Below are positions 57,044 to 64,000 of a stretch of 64,000 bases of DNA, one piece after another; position 1 is the stretch's first letter; each line of letters begins with the position of its first letter. The notes under the pieces are model-generated. The model was given only the letters and a program-made list of their open reading frames with translations, was not told the DNA's origin and ran no database searches. This DNA comes from Flavonifractor sp. An100 (GTDB lineage Bacteria; Bacillota; Clostridia; Oscillospirales; Oscillospiraceae). A program made the translations under genes and the position numbers. The stretch is from assembly GCF_002161175.1 (NCBI RefSeq), contig NZ_NFMA01000001.1, positions 62,001 through 126,000 of the forward strand, written 5' to 3'.

Positions 57044-58072
57044 TCAGTTCCAGGGGAGCACGCCTCCGGTGAGCTGGCTTACCTGAGACAGCCCTTGGCG
57101 GGCAGCCAGCTGCGTCAGGCCGTCCCGTACCTTCAGGGGGGCGTAGGGGTCAGCGAACAGGGCGGTGCCCACCGCCACGGCGGAGGCTCCGGCCAGCATC
57201 AGTTGGGCGGCGTCCTCCCCCTTGGCCACTCCGCCCATACCCAGAATGGGCAGGTCCACCGCCTGGGATACCTCCCAGACCATCCGGACGGCCACAGGCA
57301 GTACGGCAGGGCCGGAGAGACCGCCAGTGTTCATCTTCAAAATGGGGCGGCGGGTGTTCACGTCGATGCGCATGCCCCGGATGGTGTTGATGAGGGAGAG
57401 GGCGTCCGCCCCAGCCTCCGCCACCGCCTTGGCGATTACCGTGATGTCGGTGACGTTGGGGGAGAGCTTTACCATCACCGGTACGGCTCCCGCGTGGGCC
57501 TTGGCCACCTCGGTCACCTCAGCGGCCAGCTCGGGCCGGGTGCCGTAGGCCATGCCTCCCGCCTTCACATTGGGGCAGGAGATGTTGACCTCGATCATAT
57601 CCACACCGGCCTGGGAGAGCTTCTGGCACATGATGCCGTACTCCTCCGGGGTGTTGCCCGAGATATTGGCAATGACCCGGGTGTCAAACTGGCGCAGAAA
57701 GGGCAGCTCATGGGCAATAAAGGCGTCTACACCGGGGTTCTGCAGGCCCACGGAGTTGAGGATGCCCATGGGAGTTTCAGCAATGCGGGGGGCGGGGTTG
57801 CCCTCTCTGGGGTGGAGGGTAAGGCCCTTGGCGCAGATACCGCCCAGCTCGCCCAAATCATAAAACTGGTTGTACTCCCGGCCAAAGCCAAAGGTGCCCG
57901 AAGCCACGACCACCGGATTTTTCATGGTCATTCCCGCCAGGGTGACGCTCTGGTCCACCGTGGGCAGGGGCTGCTCGGACCGGGAGGGCCGGACCGAGAG
58001 GTCGGGGCGGGAGCCGGTGAGGGCGCCGCCCACATTGTGCTTGGGAAGAAACAGAGTCTTTTTCTCAGACAT
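57044..58072 (-). CDS. pyrD: Dihydroorotate dehydrogenase B, catalytic subunit
   Basis: 342 residues. FMN-containing class 1B subunit that oxidises dihydroorotate to orotate. Features: NPVVVASGTFGFGREYNQF, MIEVNISCPNVKAGG (class 1 catalytic cysteine in NISCPN), VMVKLSPNVTDI, and LPILGMGGVAKGEDAAQLM. The start at 58072 has AAGGAGGT 9 bases upstream and overlaps the pyrK stop by 8 bases. A 25-residue N-terminal extension before the barrel is unusual and low in conservation. Confidence 0.94.
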   Translation of the reverse strand: MSEKKTLFLPKHNVGGALTGSRPDLSVRPSRSEQPLPTVDQSVTLAGMTMKNPVVVASGTFGFGREYNQFYDLGELGGICAKGLTLHPREGNPAPRIAETPMGILNSVGLQNPGVDAFIAHELPFLRQFDTRVIANISGNTPEEYGIMCQKLSQAGVDMIEVNISCPNVKAGGMAYGTRPELAAEVTEVAKAHAGAVPVMVKLSPNVTDITVIAKAVAEAGADALSLINTIRGMRIDVNTRRPILKMNTGGLSGPAVLPVAVRMVWEVSQAVDLPILGMGGVAKGEDAAQLMLAGASAVAVGTALFADPYAPLKVRDGLTQLAARQGLSQVSQLTGGVLPWN

Positions 58073-58844
58073 CCCAATCCACCTCCTTGGAGTCAAACAC
58101 AGGGCCGTCCTTGCACACATGCTTCCGGCTTCCGTCTGCCATGTCGCAGGCGCACACCAGGCAGGCTCCGACGCCGCAGCCCATCCGCTCCTCCATGGAG
58201 ACCTGGCAGGGCACGCCGAACTCCTCGGCGGCCTTGGCCACGTTGCGGAGCATCAGCTTGGGTCCGCAGGCCAGCACGGCGTCGTAGTGGGAGTCCTCCG
58301 CCAGCTCCTGGCGGACCAGGGCGTCCACAAAGCCGTGGTAGCCCAGAGAGCCGTCGTCGGTGGCGATCAGGACCTTGGCGCAGCTATCCTCCAGCTGGGG
58401 GAGGAGGATGGCCTTGTCCTTGGAGCGGAAGCCCACAATGGCGGTGGATTTCCCGCCGCTGTACTGGGCGCAGCCCATCATGGGGGGGACACCGATGCCA
58501 CCGCCCACCAGGAGGTAGCGCCCCTCGGGCTTCATGGAAAAGCCGTTGCCCGCCAGGCCCAGCACATCCACGCTGTGGCCCACGGGCCGGTTGGCCAGCC
58601 ACTCCGTGCCCTCGCCCCGCACCTCAAAGATAATGGACAAAAGGTCGTCGGGTTTATCCTCCATACAGGAGCACACGGAGATGGGGCGGCGCAGCAGCAG
58701 GCCGTCCCCGCACTTGATGTGGACGAACTGCCCCGGGGCCCGGAAGGAGGTGCGGACCATGTCGCCCACCTCCAAAACCAGAAAGACGGCGTCGGGATTG
58801 AGCCACTCCTTGGATATAATTTTACACTTTCGTTCCACTTTCAT
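58065..58844 (-). CDS. pyrK: Dihydroorotate dehydrogenase B, electron transfer subunit
   Basis: 259 residues. FAD part: FVHIKCGDGLLLRRPISVC; NAD-binding part: LLVGGGIGVPPMMG. The 2Fe-2S cluster cysteines are in MGCGVGACLVCAC and the later HVCKDGP. It passes electrons from dihydroorotate through PyrD to NAD+. It lies between pyrF and pyrD on the minus strand with an 8-base overlap. Confidence 0.95.
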   Translation of the reverse strand: MKVERKCKIISKEWLNPDAVFLVLEVGDMVRTSFRAPGQFVHIKCGDGLLLRRPISVCSCMEDKPDDLLSIIFEVRGEGTEWLANRPVGHSVDVLGLAGNGFSMKPEGRYLLVGGGIGVPPMMGCAQYSGGKSTAIVGFRSKDKAILLPQLEDSCAKVLIATDDGSLGYHGFVDALVRQELAEDSHYDAVLACGPKLMLRNVAKAAEEFGVPCQVSMEERMGCGVGACLVCACDMADGSRKHVCKDGPVFDSKEVDWDV

Positions 58845-58867
58845 GCCAGTTACGCCCCTTTTCCTGC

Positions 58868-59791
58868 TTACACAATGGTAACAAACTGCTTGATGTCATC
58901 CCGCATGGCGATGGCGGCATTCCGGGCGGCCTCCTTGAAGTCGTGGCCGTCTCCGCCGGTCTTCTTCCAGGCGCACATGATGCCCCGGGAGGAGTTGACG
59001 ATGGCGCCGTGGCCATACTTGTCAAAGGCGTACTGCACATCGTCGGCGGTACCGCCCTGAGCCCCGTAGCCGGGGACCAGGAAGAAGGTGTGCTCCAGGC
59101 GCTTACGCAGAGCCCGGATGTCGGAGGGGTAGGTGGCCCCGGTGACGGCTCCGGCCATGGTGTAGCCGTACTTGCCCTCGGTGCCCTTGGCAATGCGCTC
59201 GTTGAGGTCGCCCATTACCTGGTACACCAGCCGGTCCCCGGCCACAATGTCCTGCAGCTCCCCAGAGCCGGGGTTGGAGGTCTTCACCAGCACGAACACG
59301 CACTTGTCCTCCCCCTTGGCGGCCTCCAGGAAGGGCTTGATGGAGTCGGAGCCCATATAGCCGTTGAGGGTGACGCAGTCGGCGTCGAAGGACTTGAACA
59401 CCTGGCCCTCGATGGGAGCGCCGGACAGCCAGCCCTCCGCGTAGGCGGAGGCGGTGGAGCCGATGTCGCCCCGCTTGATGTCGGCGATGACGAACAGGCC
59501 CTTGCTCTTGGCGTAGCGGATGGTCCGCTCCAGCATCTCCATTCCCTGCCAGCCCAGGTTCTCGTAGTAGGCCGACTGGGGCTTGACGGCGGGGACGATG
59601 TCGCACAGCGCGTCGATGAGGCCCACATTGAACTGCCAGATGGCCTCGCAGGCCCCCTTCAGGCCCACACCGTGCTCCTCAAAGGCGGCCTGGCGGATAT
59701 ATTCAGGGACGTACTCGATGCGGGCGTCCAGCCCGGCAACGGTGGGGTTTTTCATGGCGCGAATCTTGTCCTGCAGGATATCAAATGACAT
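58868..59791 (-). CDS. pyrF: Orotidine 5'-phosphate decarboxylase (type 2)
   Basis: 307 residues, the long form typical of many Firmicutes and Actinobacteria. The catalytic segment is FVIADIKRGDIGSTA near residue 110 (Asp-x-Lys-x-x-Asp), with SAYYENLGWQG before it. The enzyme forms UMP. The ATG at 59791 has GGGAG upstream and gives the standard MSFDILQDKIRAMKNP start. Confidence 0.94.
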   Translation of the reverse strand: MSFDILQDKIRAMKNPTVAGLDARIEYVPEYIRQAAFEEHGVGLKGACEAIWQFNVGLIDALCDIVPAVKPQSAYYENLGWQGMEMLERTIRYAKSKGLFVIADIKRGDIGSTASAYAEGWLSGAPIEGQVFKSFDADCVTLNGYMGSDSIKPFLEAAKGEDKCVFVLVKTSNPGSGELQDIVAGDRLVYQVMGDLNERIAKGTEGKYGYTMAGAVTGATYPSDIRALRKRLEHTFFLVPGYGAQGGTADDVQYAFDKYGHGAIVNSSRGIMCAWKKTGGDGHDFKEAARNAAIAMRDDIKQFVTIV

Positions 59792-59819
59792 GGAATGTGC
59801 TCCCTTTCCTCTTATAAAA

Positions 59820-61097
59820 TCAGGCGTCCTGGTAAATGATGCGGCCGCCCACAATGGTGTACTTGACCCGGCCCTTCACCTTGTGGCCGGCGAAGGGGGT
59901 GTTGCGTGCCTTGGAGGCAAACTGCTCGGGATCGATGACCCACTCCTCATCGGGGTCGAAGATGGTCAAATCGGCGTCCACCCCCAGGGACATTCGGCCC
60001 TTGGGCAGATGGAGGATGTCAGAGGGGTTAGTGGTCATACGGCGGATGATGGCGGGCAGCTCCATTTTCTTGGTGTGATAGAGCTGGGTGAGGGTGATGG
60101 CCAGAGAGGTCTCCAGGCCGATCATGCCGCTGGGGGCCCGGGTGAGGGGGCGGGCCTTCTCCTCGGCGGAGTGGGGGGCGTGGTCGGTGGCGATGACGTC
60201 AATGGTGCCATCCTTCAGGCCGGCGATGATCCCCTTCACGTCCTGGGCGGTGCGCAGAGGGGGATTGACCCGGGCCATGGCGCCCTGGGTGAGCACCTCG
60301 TCCTCGGTGAGGGTGAAGTACTGGGGACAGGTCTCGCAGGTGATGGCGATTCCCTTCTTTTTCATCCGGCGAATGATTTCCACACTTTTGGCGGTGGAGA
60401 CGTGGCAGATGTGGACATGGGCTCCTGTCTCCTCGGCTAACATGGCATCCCGCATGACCACCAATTCCTCGGCGATGGCGGGGCGGCCCTCCAGCCACAG
60501 CTGGCGGGAGACGCTGCCTTCATTGACGGCCCGGCCGGCCACCATGGTGGTGTCCTCACAGTGGCACAGCACGGGGATCCCCAGGCGGCTGGCCCGGATG
60601 AGGACGTCCCGCATGAGATTGGCGTTATCCACATTGTTCCCGTCGTCGGACAGGGCCACCGCTCCGGCTTTTTTCAGCGCTTCGGCGTCGGTGGGTTCCT
60701 CCCCACGCAGGCCTTTGGACAAAGCAGCGATGGGGTAGACCTGGACTCCGCAGCCCTCCAGGGCGCGGTTTTTCACATAGGAGACCAGCTCCGGAGAGTC
60801 CACGGTGGGGTCGGTGTTGGCCATACAGGCCATGGAGGTGACCCCGCCCCGGGCAGCGGCGGCGCAGCCGGTCAAAATGTCCTCTTTATAGGTGAGACCG
60901 GGGTCCCGGAGATGGACATGCATGTCCACCAGACCCGGGCAGACCACCATTCCGGAGGCGTCAATGATCTGGTCGGCCTCCGGGGGGAGCTTGCGCTCCA
61001 GAAGGGAGATCTTCCCGTCTTCGATAAGCAGGTCCTGGAGCAGGACGGCGTTGGTGACCGGGTGAACCACCCGCCCGTTTTGAATCAGTAATTTCAT
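59820..61097 (-). CDS. pyrC: Dihydroorotase
   Basis: 425 residues. Zinc-dependent amidohydrolase that closes the pyrimidine ring. The zinc ligands are in VDMHVHLRDPG near residue 60, LCHCEDTTM and ICHVSTA, and the catalytic aspartate in ATDHAPHS near 305. GGAGGAA lies about 11 bases before the ATG. First gene of the pyr operon; pyrB and pyrE are not in the window. Confidence 0.95.
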   Translation of the reverse strand: MKLLIQNGRVVHPVTNAVLLQDLLIEDGKISLLERKLPPEADQIIDASGMVVCPGLVDMHVHLRDPGLTYKEDILTGCAAAARGGVTSMACMANTDPTVDSPELVSYVKNRALEGCGVQVYPIAALSKGLRGEEPTDAEALKKAGAVALSDDGNNVDNANLMRDVLIRASRLGIPVLCHCEDTTMVAGRAVNEGSVSRQLWLEGRPAIAEELVVMRDAMLAEETGAHVHICHVSTAKSVEIIRRMKKKGIAITCETCPQYFTLTEDEVLTQGAMARVNPPLRTAQDVKGIIAGLKDGTIDVIATDHAPHSAEEKARPLTRAPSGMIGLETSLAITLTQLYHTKKMELPAIIRRMTTNPSDILHLPKGRMSLGVDADLTIFDPDEEWVIDPEQFASKARNTPFAGHKVKGRVKYTIVGGRIIYQDA

Positions 61098-61138
61098 AGT
61101 GTATGATTCCTCCGAACGATCAAGGCGCACAGGCCGTT

Positions 61139-61178
61139 AAAAAATAAGGGACAGGCAGACGCAAAAATGCGCTGCCCC
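61139..61178 (-). promoter_or_regulatory. Attenuator-like hairpin in the pyr operon leader
   Basis: On the minus strand GGCAGCGCA and TGCGTCTGCC form a stem inside GGGG/TGTCCC, followed by TTATTTTTT, between the pyr promoter and pyrC. Upstream, GGTATGG can pair with CCATACC, and GCTGC with GCAGC of the stem, so an alternative fold is possible. I do not see a PyrR-binding consensus. Confidence 0.6.
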
Positions 61179-61226
61179 GGTATGGAAAAATAAGATAGAT
61201 CGCAGCCCATACCAATGGCATGATAA

Positions 61227-61255
61227 ATTATAACGGAATGCGCAGAATTTAGCAA
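61227..61255 (-). promoter_or_regulatory. Promoter of the pyrC-pyrF-pyrK-pyrD operon
   Basis: On the minus strand TTGCTA, a 17-base spacer and TATAAT. The pyrC start codon is 130 bases downstream. Confidence 0.7.
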
Positions 61256-61337
61256 CGGATTTTTCCCGATTCCGGGGAAGAATAATTCCCAGCGAGGCGG
61301 GACAGAAGAGACCGTTTCGCAAAAAGGAGGGAACAGC

Positions 61338-61523
61338 ATGAACAATTGTTGTGGGGCTGGATATGGCAAATTTATCATGGGCATGGCCACAGGGATGGTG
61401 GCTGGCGCCGCTGTGGGCATGGCCATGGCACCCTCCCACCGCCAGATCCGCCGGGCGGCCCATATGGCGGCCAAACGGGTGAACGAAGCGGTGGAAAATT
61501 TGGCAGAGGCCATGGATCTGTAA
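61338..61523 (+). CDS. Small glycine-zipper membrane protein
   Basis: 61 residues starting MNNCCGAGYGKF, with one hydrophobic Gly/Ala/Met helix (FIMGMATGMVAGAAVGMAMA) and a basic then amphipathic C-terminus (RQIRRAAHMAAKRVNEAVEN). It resembles YtxH-like small proteins but is shorter. AAAAAGGAGGG precedes the ATG with ideal spacing and a terminator follows, so this is a real gene. Function unknown. Confidence 0.75.
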   Translation: MNNCCGAGYGKFIMGMATGMVAGAAVGMAMAPSHRQIRRAAHMAAKRVNEAVENLAEAMDL

Positions 61524-61530
61524 CCAAACA

Positions 61531-61560
61531 AAGCCGGACGGGAACATCCGTCCGGCTTTG
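61531..61560. terminator. Bidirectional terminator after the small membrane protein gene
   Basis: Stem AAAGCCGGACGG with CCGTCCGGCTTT, GAACAT loop. It can also terminate the convergent thiamine cluster. Confidence 0.8.
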
Positions 61561-61582
61561 GCATAAGGAGGAGAAAGGGAAC

Positions 61583-62251
61583 TTACAGGTCCGTTCTGGG
61601 ACGGGCGCTCATTTCCCAAAAGTGCAGCTCGTGGAGGGAGCAGGCGTGGAAAATTTCCCGGCACTTGGCCTGGCGTTGGGGGGAGAGGTCCTGACAGGCC
61701 TGATCGGTGAAGGAGGACCAGGACGAGCAGATGGCCTCATAGCGGTTGCCGGCATAGTCTCGGACAAAAGGCCAGTAGGGGGTGTGCTCTACCTGGGGAG
61801 AGCGGCGGATGAGCTCCCCGAAGATCCAGCCATAGCTGAGCATGCAGGGCAGGCAGGCCATCATACATTCCGCTGCACCTTCCCCTTCCTGGGCGGCCTT
61901 CAGCATGGTGTCCACATAGGCCCGATTCTCCGGCCGGAGGGGGAGAGGCTGGATGTCCCGGTCAGTGATACCGTAGCGCTTGAGGTAGTACAGGCGGGTG
62001 GCGTCCTCGCTCTCGTTGACAAAGGAGAGTAGGGAGTAGTAGTTGCGAATCTCAGCCATATCCTGGGCGTGGAGCATGCCCCAGGCAAATACCTTGGCAT
62101 ACTCCCGCAGATACAGGCTGTCATCCACAATGTAGCCCTTAAAGCACTCCTCGGAGAGGGTGCCGTCGGCTACCCCCCGTAAAAAATCTGTGTCCAGGCA
62201 GCGCTCCCAGATGGGCAGGCTGTCCTGAATGCATTCCTCCAGAAAGGTCAT
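61583..62251 (-). CDS. tenA: TenA/thiaminase II family protein
   Basis: 222 residues, all-helical. The TenA pattern includes GYIVDDSLYLREYAKVFAWG near residue 39 and ACLPCMLSYGWIFGEL with the active-site cysteine near residue 130, then the conserved YWPFVRDYAG. It hydrolyses base-degraded thiamine products to recover HMP. GGAGG lies 10 bases before the ATG. It overlaps thiT by 4 bases, forming thiD-thiT-tenA. Confidence 0.92.
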   Translation of the reverse strand: MTFLEECIQDSLPIWERCLDTDFLRGVADGTLSEECFKGYIVDDSLYLREYAKVFAWGMLHAQDMAEIRNYYSLLSFVNESEDATRLYYLKRYGITDRDIQPLPLRPENRAYVDTMLKAAQEGEGAAECMMACLPCMLSYGWIFGELIRRSPQVEHTPYWPFVRDYAGNRYEAICSSWSSFTDQACQDLSPQRQAKCREIFHACSLHELHFWEMSARPRTDL

Positions 62252-62856
62252 GGCTGATTTCCTCCAATGGCTTTTTTGATGGTGTTCAGGGGCAAGGCCA
62301 GAAGGATCAGGGTGGTGGCAATGCCCTCGGGGATCTTGCAGGACAGGTGGTAGGTGATGCTGTAGCCCCAGGCTCCCCAGCCGTCCCAGGCGTTTTGGGA
62401 GAAGAAGACCACACCGGAGAGCATCTGGCCCATGAATCGCAGCAGGATGGCCAACAGCACTCCGCACAGTACCTTCCATTTTTTATCGCTGCCCAGCACG
62501 CCGGCATAACCCAGGGCGGAGAAGGCCACCAGGTGCTCCACGGGGATCTGAGCCCAGTGGACGGGAGCCCAGGCAGGGATGAGGAAGATGGCCAGGATGC
62601 CGGTGACCCAGCCGGTGACACAGGCCAGGCGCCAGTCGTAAGTGAGGGCCAGCAGCATCAGGGGAATCCAGGAACCCGGGCTGATGGCCGAGCCGGTGGG
62701 CAGGTAGAATAAGAAGGAGCCCAGGACCAGGGTGGCGGCGCACATCAGGCCACCGTAGCACAAAGAGCGGGTGTTCAGCCGCAGTCCCCGGCACAGCCAC
62801 AGGGTTATGAGCAGATAACCAACAGTAAATACCGTGGTGATGGTCAAAGTCATCAT
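62248..62856 (-). CDS. thiT: ECF transporter S component, thiamine-type (ThiT-like)
   Basis: 202 residues with five to six membrane helices. It is like the substrate-binding S component ThiT (GGLMCAATLVLGSFLFYLP, SPGSWIPLMLLALTYDWRL, the EH-containing IPVEHLVAFSALG), although HMP-precursor specificity is possible. The shared energising module (EcfAA'T) would be encoded elsewhere. It lies between thiD and tenA, overlapping both by 4 bases, so a thiamine role is likely. Confidence 0.8.
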   Translation of the reverse strand: MMTLTITTVFTVGYLLITLWLCRGLRLNTRSLCYGGLMCAATLVLGSFLFYLPTGSAISPGSWIPLMLLALTYDWRLACVTGWVTGILAIFLIPAWAPVHWAQIPVEHLVAFSALGYAGVLGSDKKWKVLCGVLLAILLRFMGQMLSGVVFFSQNAWDGWGAWGYSITYHLSCKIPEGIATTLILLALPLNTIKKAIGGNQP

Positions 62857-63650
62857 AGGAGGAACTCACCTCTTAAATCAAAGAGGTGGTTCATGGGCCC
62901 ACGTCCGGCCCCCAGGTCCAGCATGGCCCCCAGGGCTCCGGAAATGTAGGCCTTCGCCCGCTCCACAGCGGCGTCCAGGCCATAGCCCTTGGCCAGGTTA
63001 GATGCGATGGCGGAGGATAGGGTGCAGCCGGTGCCGTGGGTGTTGGGGTTGTCGATGCGGCGGCCGCGGAACCATTTGCTTGCTCCGTCCCGCCACAGCA
63101 GGTCGTCGGCGTCGTGGATCTGGTGTCCGCCCTTGCACAAAACGGCGCAGCCATACCGCTGGCTGATGGCTTGTGCGGCCCGTTCCATGCCCTGGGCGTC
63201 GGTGATGGTCAGTCCCGAGAGCACTTCGGCCTCCGGAATGTTGGGGGTGAGGAGGGTAGCCAGGGGGAGCAGCCGCTCCTTCAGAGCATCCACAGCCTCC
63301 TCAGAGATGAGCCGGGATCCGCTGGTGGCCACCATCACCGGGTCCACCACAATGTTTTTGGCCTGGTACTGCTTGAGCTTGTCCGCGATCACCTCAATGA
63401 GGGCGGTGGAAGAGACCATCCCGGTCTTGACTGCATCGGGGTAGATGTCAGTGAAGATACAATCCAGCTGTTGAGCCAGAAAGTCAGGGGTGGATTCCAG
63501 AATGCCGTAGACGCCGGTGGTGTTCTGGGCGGTCAGGGCCGTGATGGCGCTCATGGCGTATACGCCGTTGGCGGTCATGGTCTTGATGTCGGCCTGAATC
63601 CCGGCGCCTCCGCTGGAATCGCTTCCAGCGATCGTCAATGCTGTTTTCAT
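62853..63650 (-). CDS. thiD: Hydroxymethylpyrimidine/phosphomethylpyrimidine kinase
   Basis: 265 residues of the ribokinase-like fold. TIAGSDSSGGAGIQADIKT at the start, VVDPVMVATSG and the catalytic NTHGTGCTLSSAIASNLAKG near residue 203 are all present. It phosphorylates HMP twice for thiamine synthesis. AAAGGAG lies 6 bases before the ATG. I find no TPP riboswitch in the 106 bases before it. Confidence 0.95.
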   Translation of the reverse strand: MKTALTIAGSDSSGGAGIQADIKTMTANGVYAMSAITALTAQNTTGVYGILESTPDFLAQQLDCIFTDIYPDAVKTGMVSSTALIEVIADKLKQYQAKNIVVDPVMVATSGSRLISEEAVDALKERLLPLATLLTPNIPEAEVLSGLTITDAQGMERAAQAISQRYGCAVLCKGGHQIHDADDLLWRDGASKWFRGRRIDNPNTHGTGCTLSSAIASNLAKGYGLDAAVERAKAYISGALGAMLDLGAGRGPMNHLFDLRGEFLL

Positions 63651-63756
63651 AGTAACTCCTTTCTTTCTACACGCATTGAAGTTTTGTTACGCGACAGAAG
63701 GTGGTGCCCCCAATCTGCCGCGGCCCATAGGGCCCATCCGGCGGTGAACCGGACGG

Positions 63757-64000
63757 TTATCTCAGCTGGTCCAGAAATTCCGGGTCGTCCAGAGCTTCCA
63801 GGTACCAGTTAGATACAAGTTTCATCTGTTCCCGATCCCCCTGCGCGGAAGGATCGTAGACGCCCACCACCAGAAACCCACCCGCCCGGGCGGAGCGGGC
63901 GGCGTGGAGGGCATCCTCAAAAACCAGGGTGAGCTCTGGGGCGGTGCCCAGGCGCCGGGCGGCCTCCCAGTAGAGGTCGGGGCTGGTTTTTGGGCCGTAC
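63757..64000 (-). CDS. HAD-family hydrolase, C-terminal part only
   Basis: 81 codons up to the stop are in the window; the 5' end lies beyond 64 kb. The visible part reads KTSPDLYWEAARRLG, then LVFEDALHAARSARAGGF, which is motif III/IV of beta-phosphoglucomutase-like HAD phosphatases (conserved Lys and acidic FED pair). It lies upstream of thiD on the same strand with a 106-base gap, so it may belong to the thiamine run, for example as a phosphatase, but this is not shown. Confidence 0.8.
   Translation of the reverse strand, partial: YGPKTSPDLYWEAARRLGTAPELTLVFEDALHAARSARAGGFLVVGVYDPSAQGDREQMKLVSNWYLEALDDPEFLDQLR

Noticed and set aside
63651-63756. TPP riboswitch before thiD
   Set aside because: Neither the CTGAGA nor the ACCTGA core is present in the 106 bases, and the region is too short to hold the element.

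Overview
The window reads as chromosomal DNA from an anaerobic, probably spore-forming, high-GC member of the Clostridia, most likely Oscillospiraceae (Flavonifractor / Lawsonibacter / Pseudoflavonifractor-like). This rests on the spmA-spmB pair, a PerR-rubrerythrin-rubredoxin oxidative-stress cluster, a B12 methionine synthase with a separate reactivation protein, the Prp protease next to L27 with a cleavable N-terminal extension, and wall-sorting signals of the VPATGD type. I saw no rRNA, tRNA, CRISPR array, insertion sequence or prophage. Genus-level placement is inference.

Layout. 1-6.0 kb (minus): a second type II topoisomerase (ParE-like, then a tiny exported protein, then ParC-like), a YitT membrane protein and the start of a lipoprotein gene. 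6.1-9.0 kb (plus): an orphan, a receiver-GGDEF diguanylate cyclase and a metallo-beta-lactamase-fold protein. 9.1-13.4 kb (minus): rubredoxin, reverse rubrerythrin and PerR; a VTT-domain membrane protein; metF, a NudC-like hydrolase and exonuclease III. 13.5-17.8 kb (plus): asnA, the methionine synthase reactivation protein and metH. 17.9-25.5 kb (minus): two related wall-anchored surface proteins, each headed by a cyclic-di-GMP-I (GEMM) riboswitch. 25.9-31.7 kb: a GH25 lysozyme, an ATPase, a zinc-type ABC transporter and an AEC transporter. 32.4-41.1 kb: DUF1934-argS, a CoA pyrophosphatase, a polysaccharide deacetylase, rplU-prp-rpmA, a PPC protein, obgE, a TrmN6-like methyltransferase and rsmI. 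41.1-44.2 kb: an AbrB-type regulator, spmAB and a DUF1576 protein. 44.3-52.8 kb (minus): the rimP-nusA-rnpM-ylxQ-infB-rbfA-nrnA-truB-ribF translation operon. 52.9-56.6 kb: a lipoprotein, a YgiQ radical SAM protein and a phosphatase-acetyltransferase fusion. 56.7-61.3 kb (minus): DUF1622 and pyrD-pyrK-pyrF-pyrC behind an attenuator-like leader. 61.3-64 kb: a small glycine-zipper protein, a thiamine cluster (tenA, thiT, thiD) and the end of a HAD phosphatase gene.

How the parts may fit together. The most interesting region is 17.9-25.7 kb. Two exported proteins share almost identical ends but have unrelated middles. Each lies behind a c-di-GMP-I riboswitch, each riboswitch is preceded at the same distance by a pair of perfect palindromes whose sequences differ but whose geometry is kept, and a promoter block is also duplicated. 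With the GGDEF protein at 6.7 kb this suggests c-di-GMP-controlled display of wall-anchored proteins. The rest is mostly housekeeping with some features of note: a split methionine synthase, attenuator-like leaders before rimP and pyrC, and a YlxQ with a long basic tail.

Starts were chosen by eye from Shine-Dalgarno spacing. Function calls come from family recognition without database searches.
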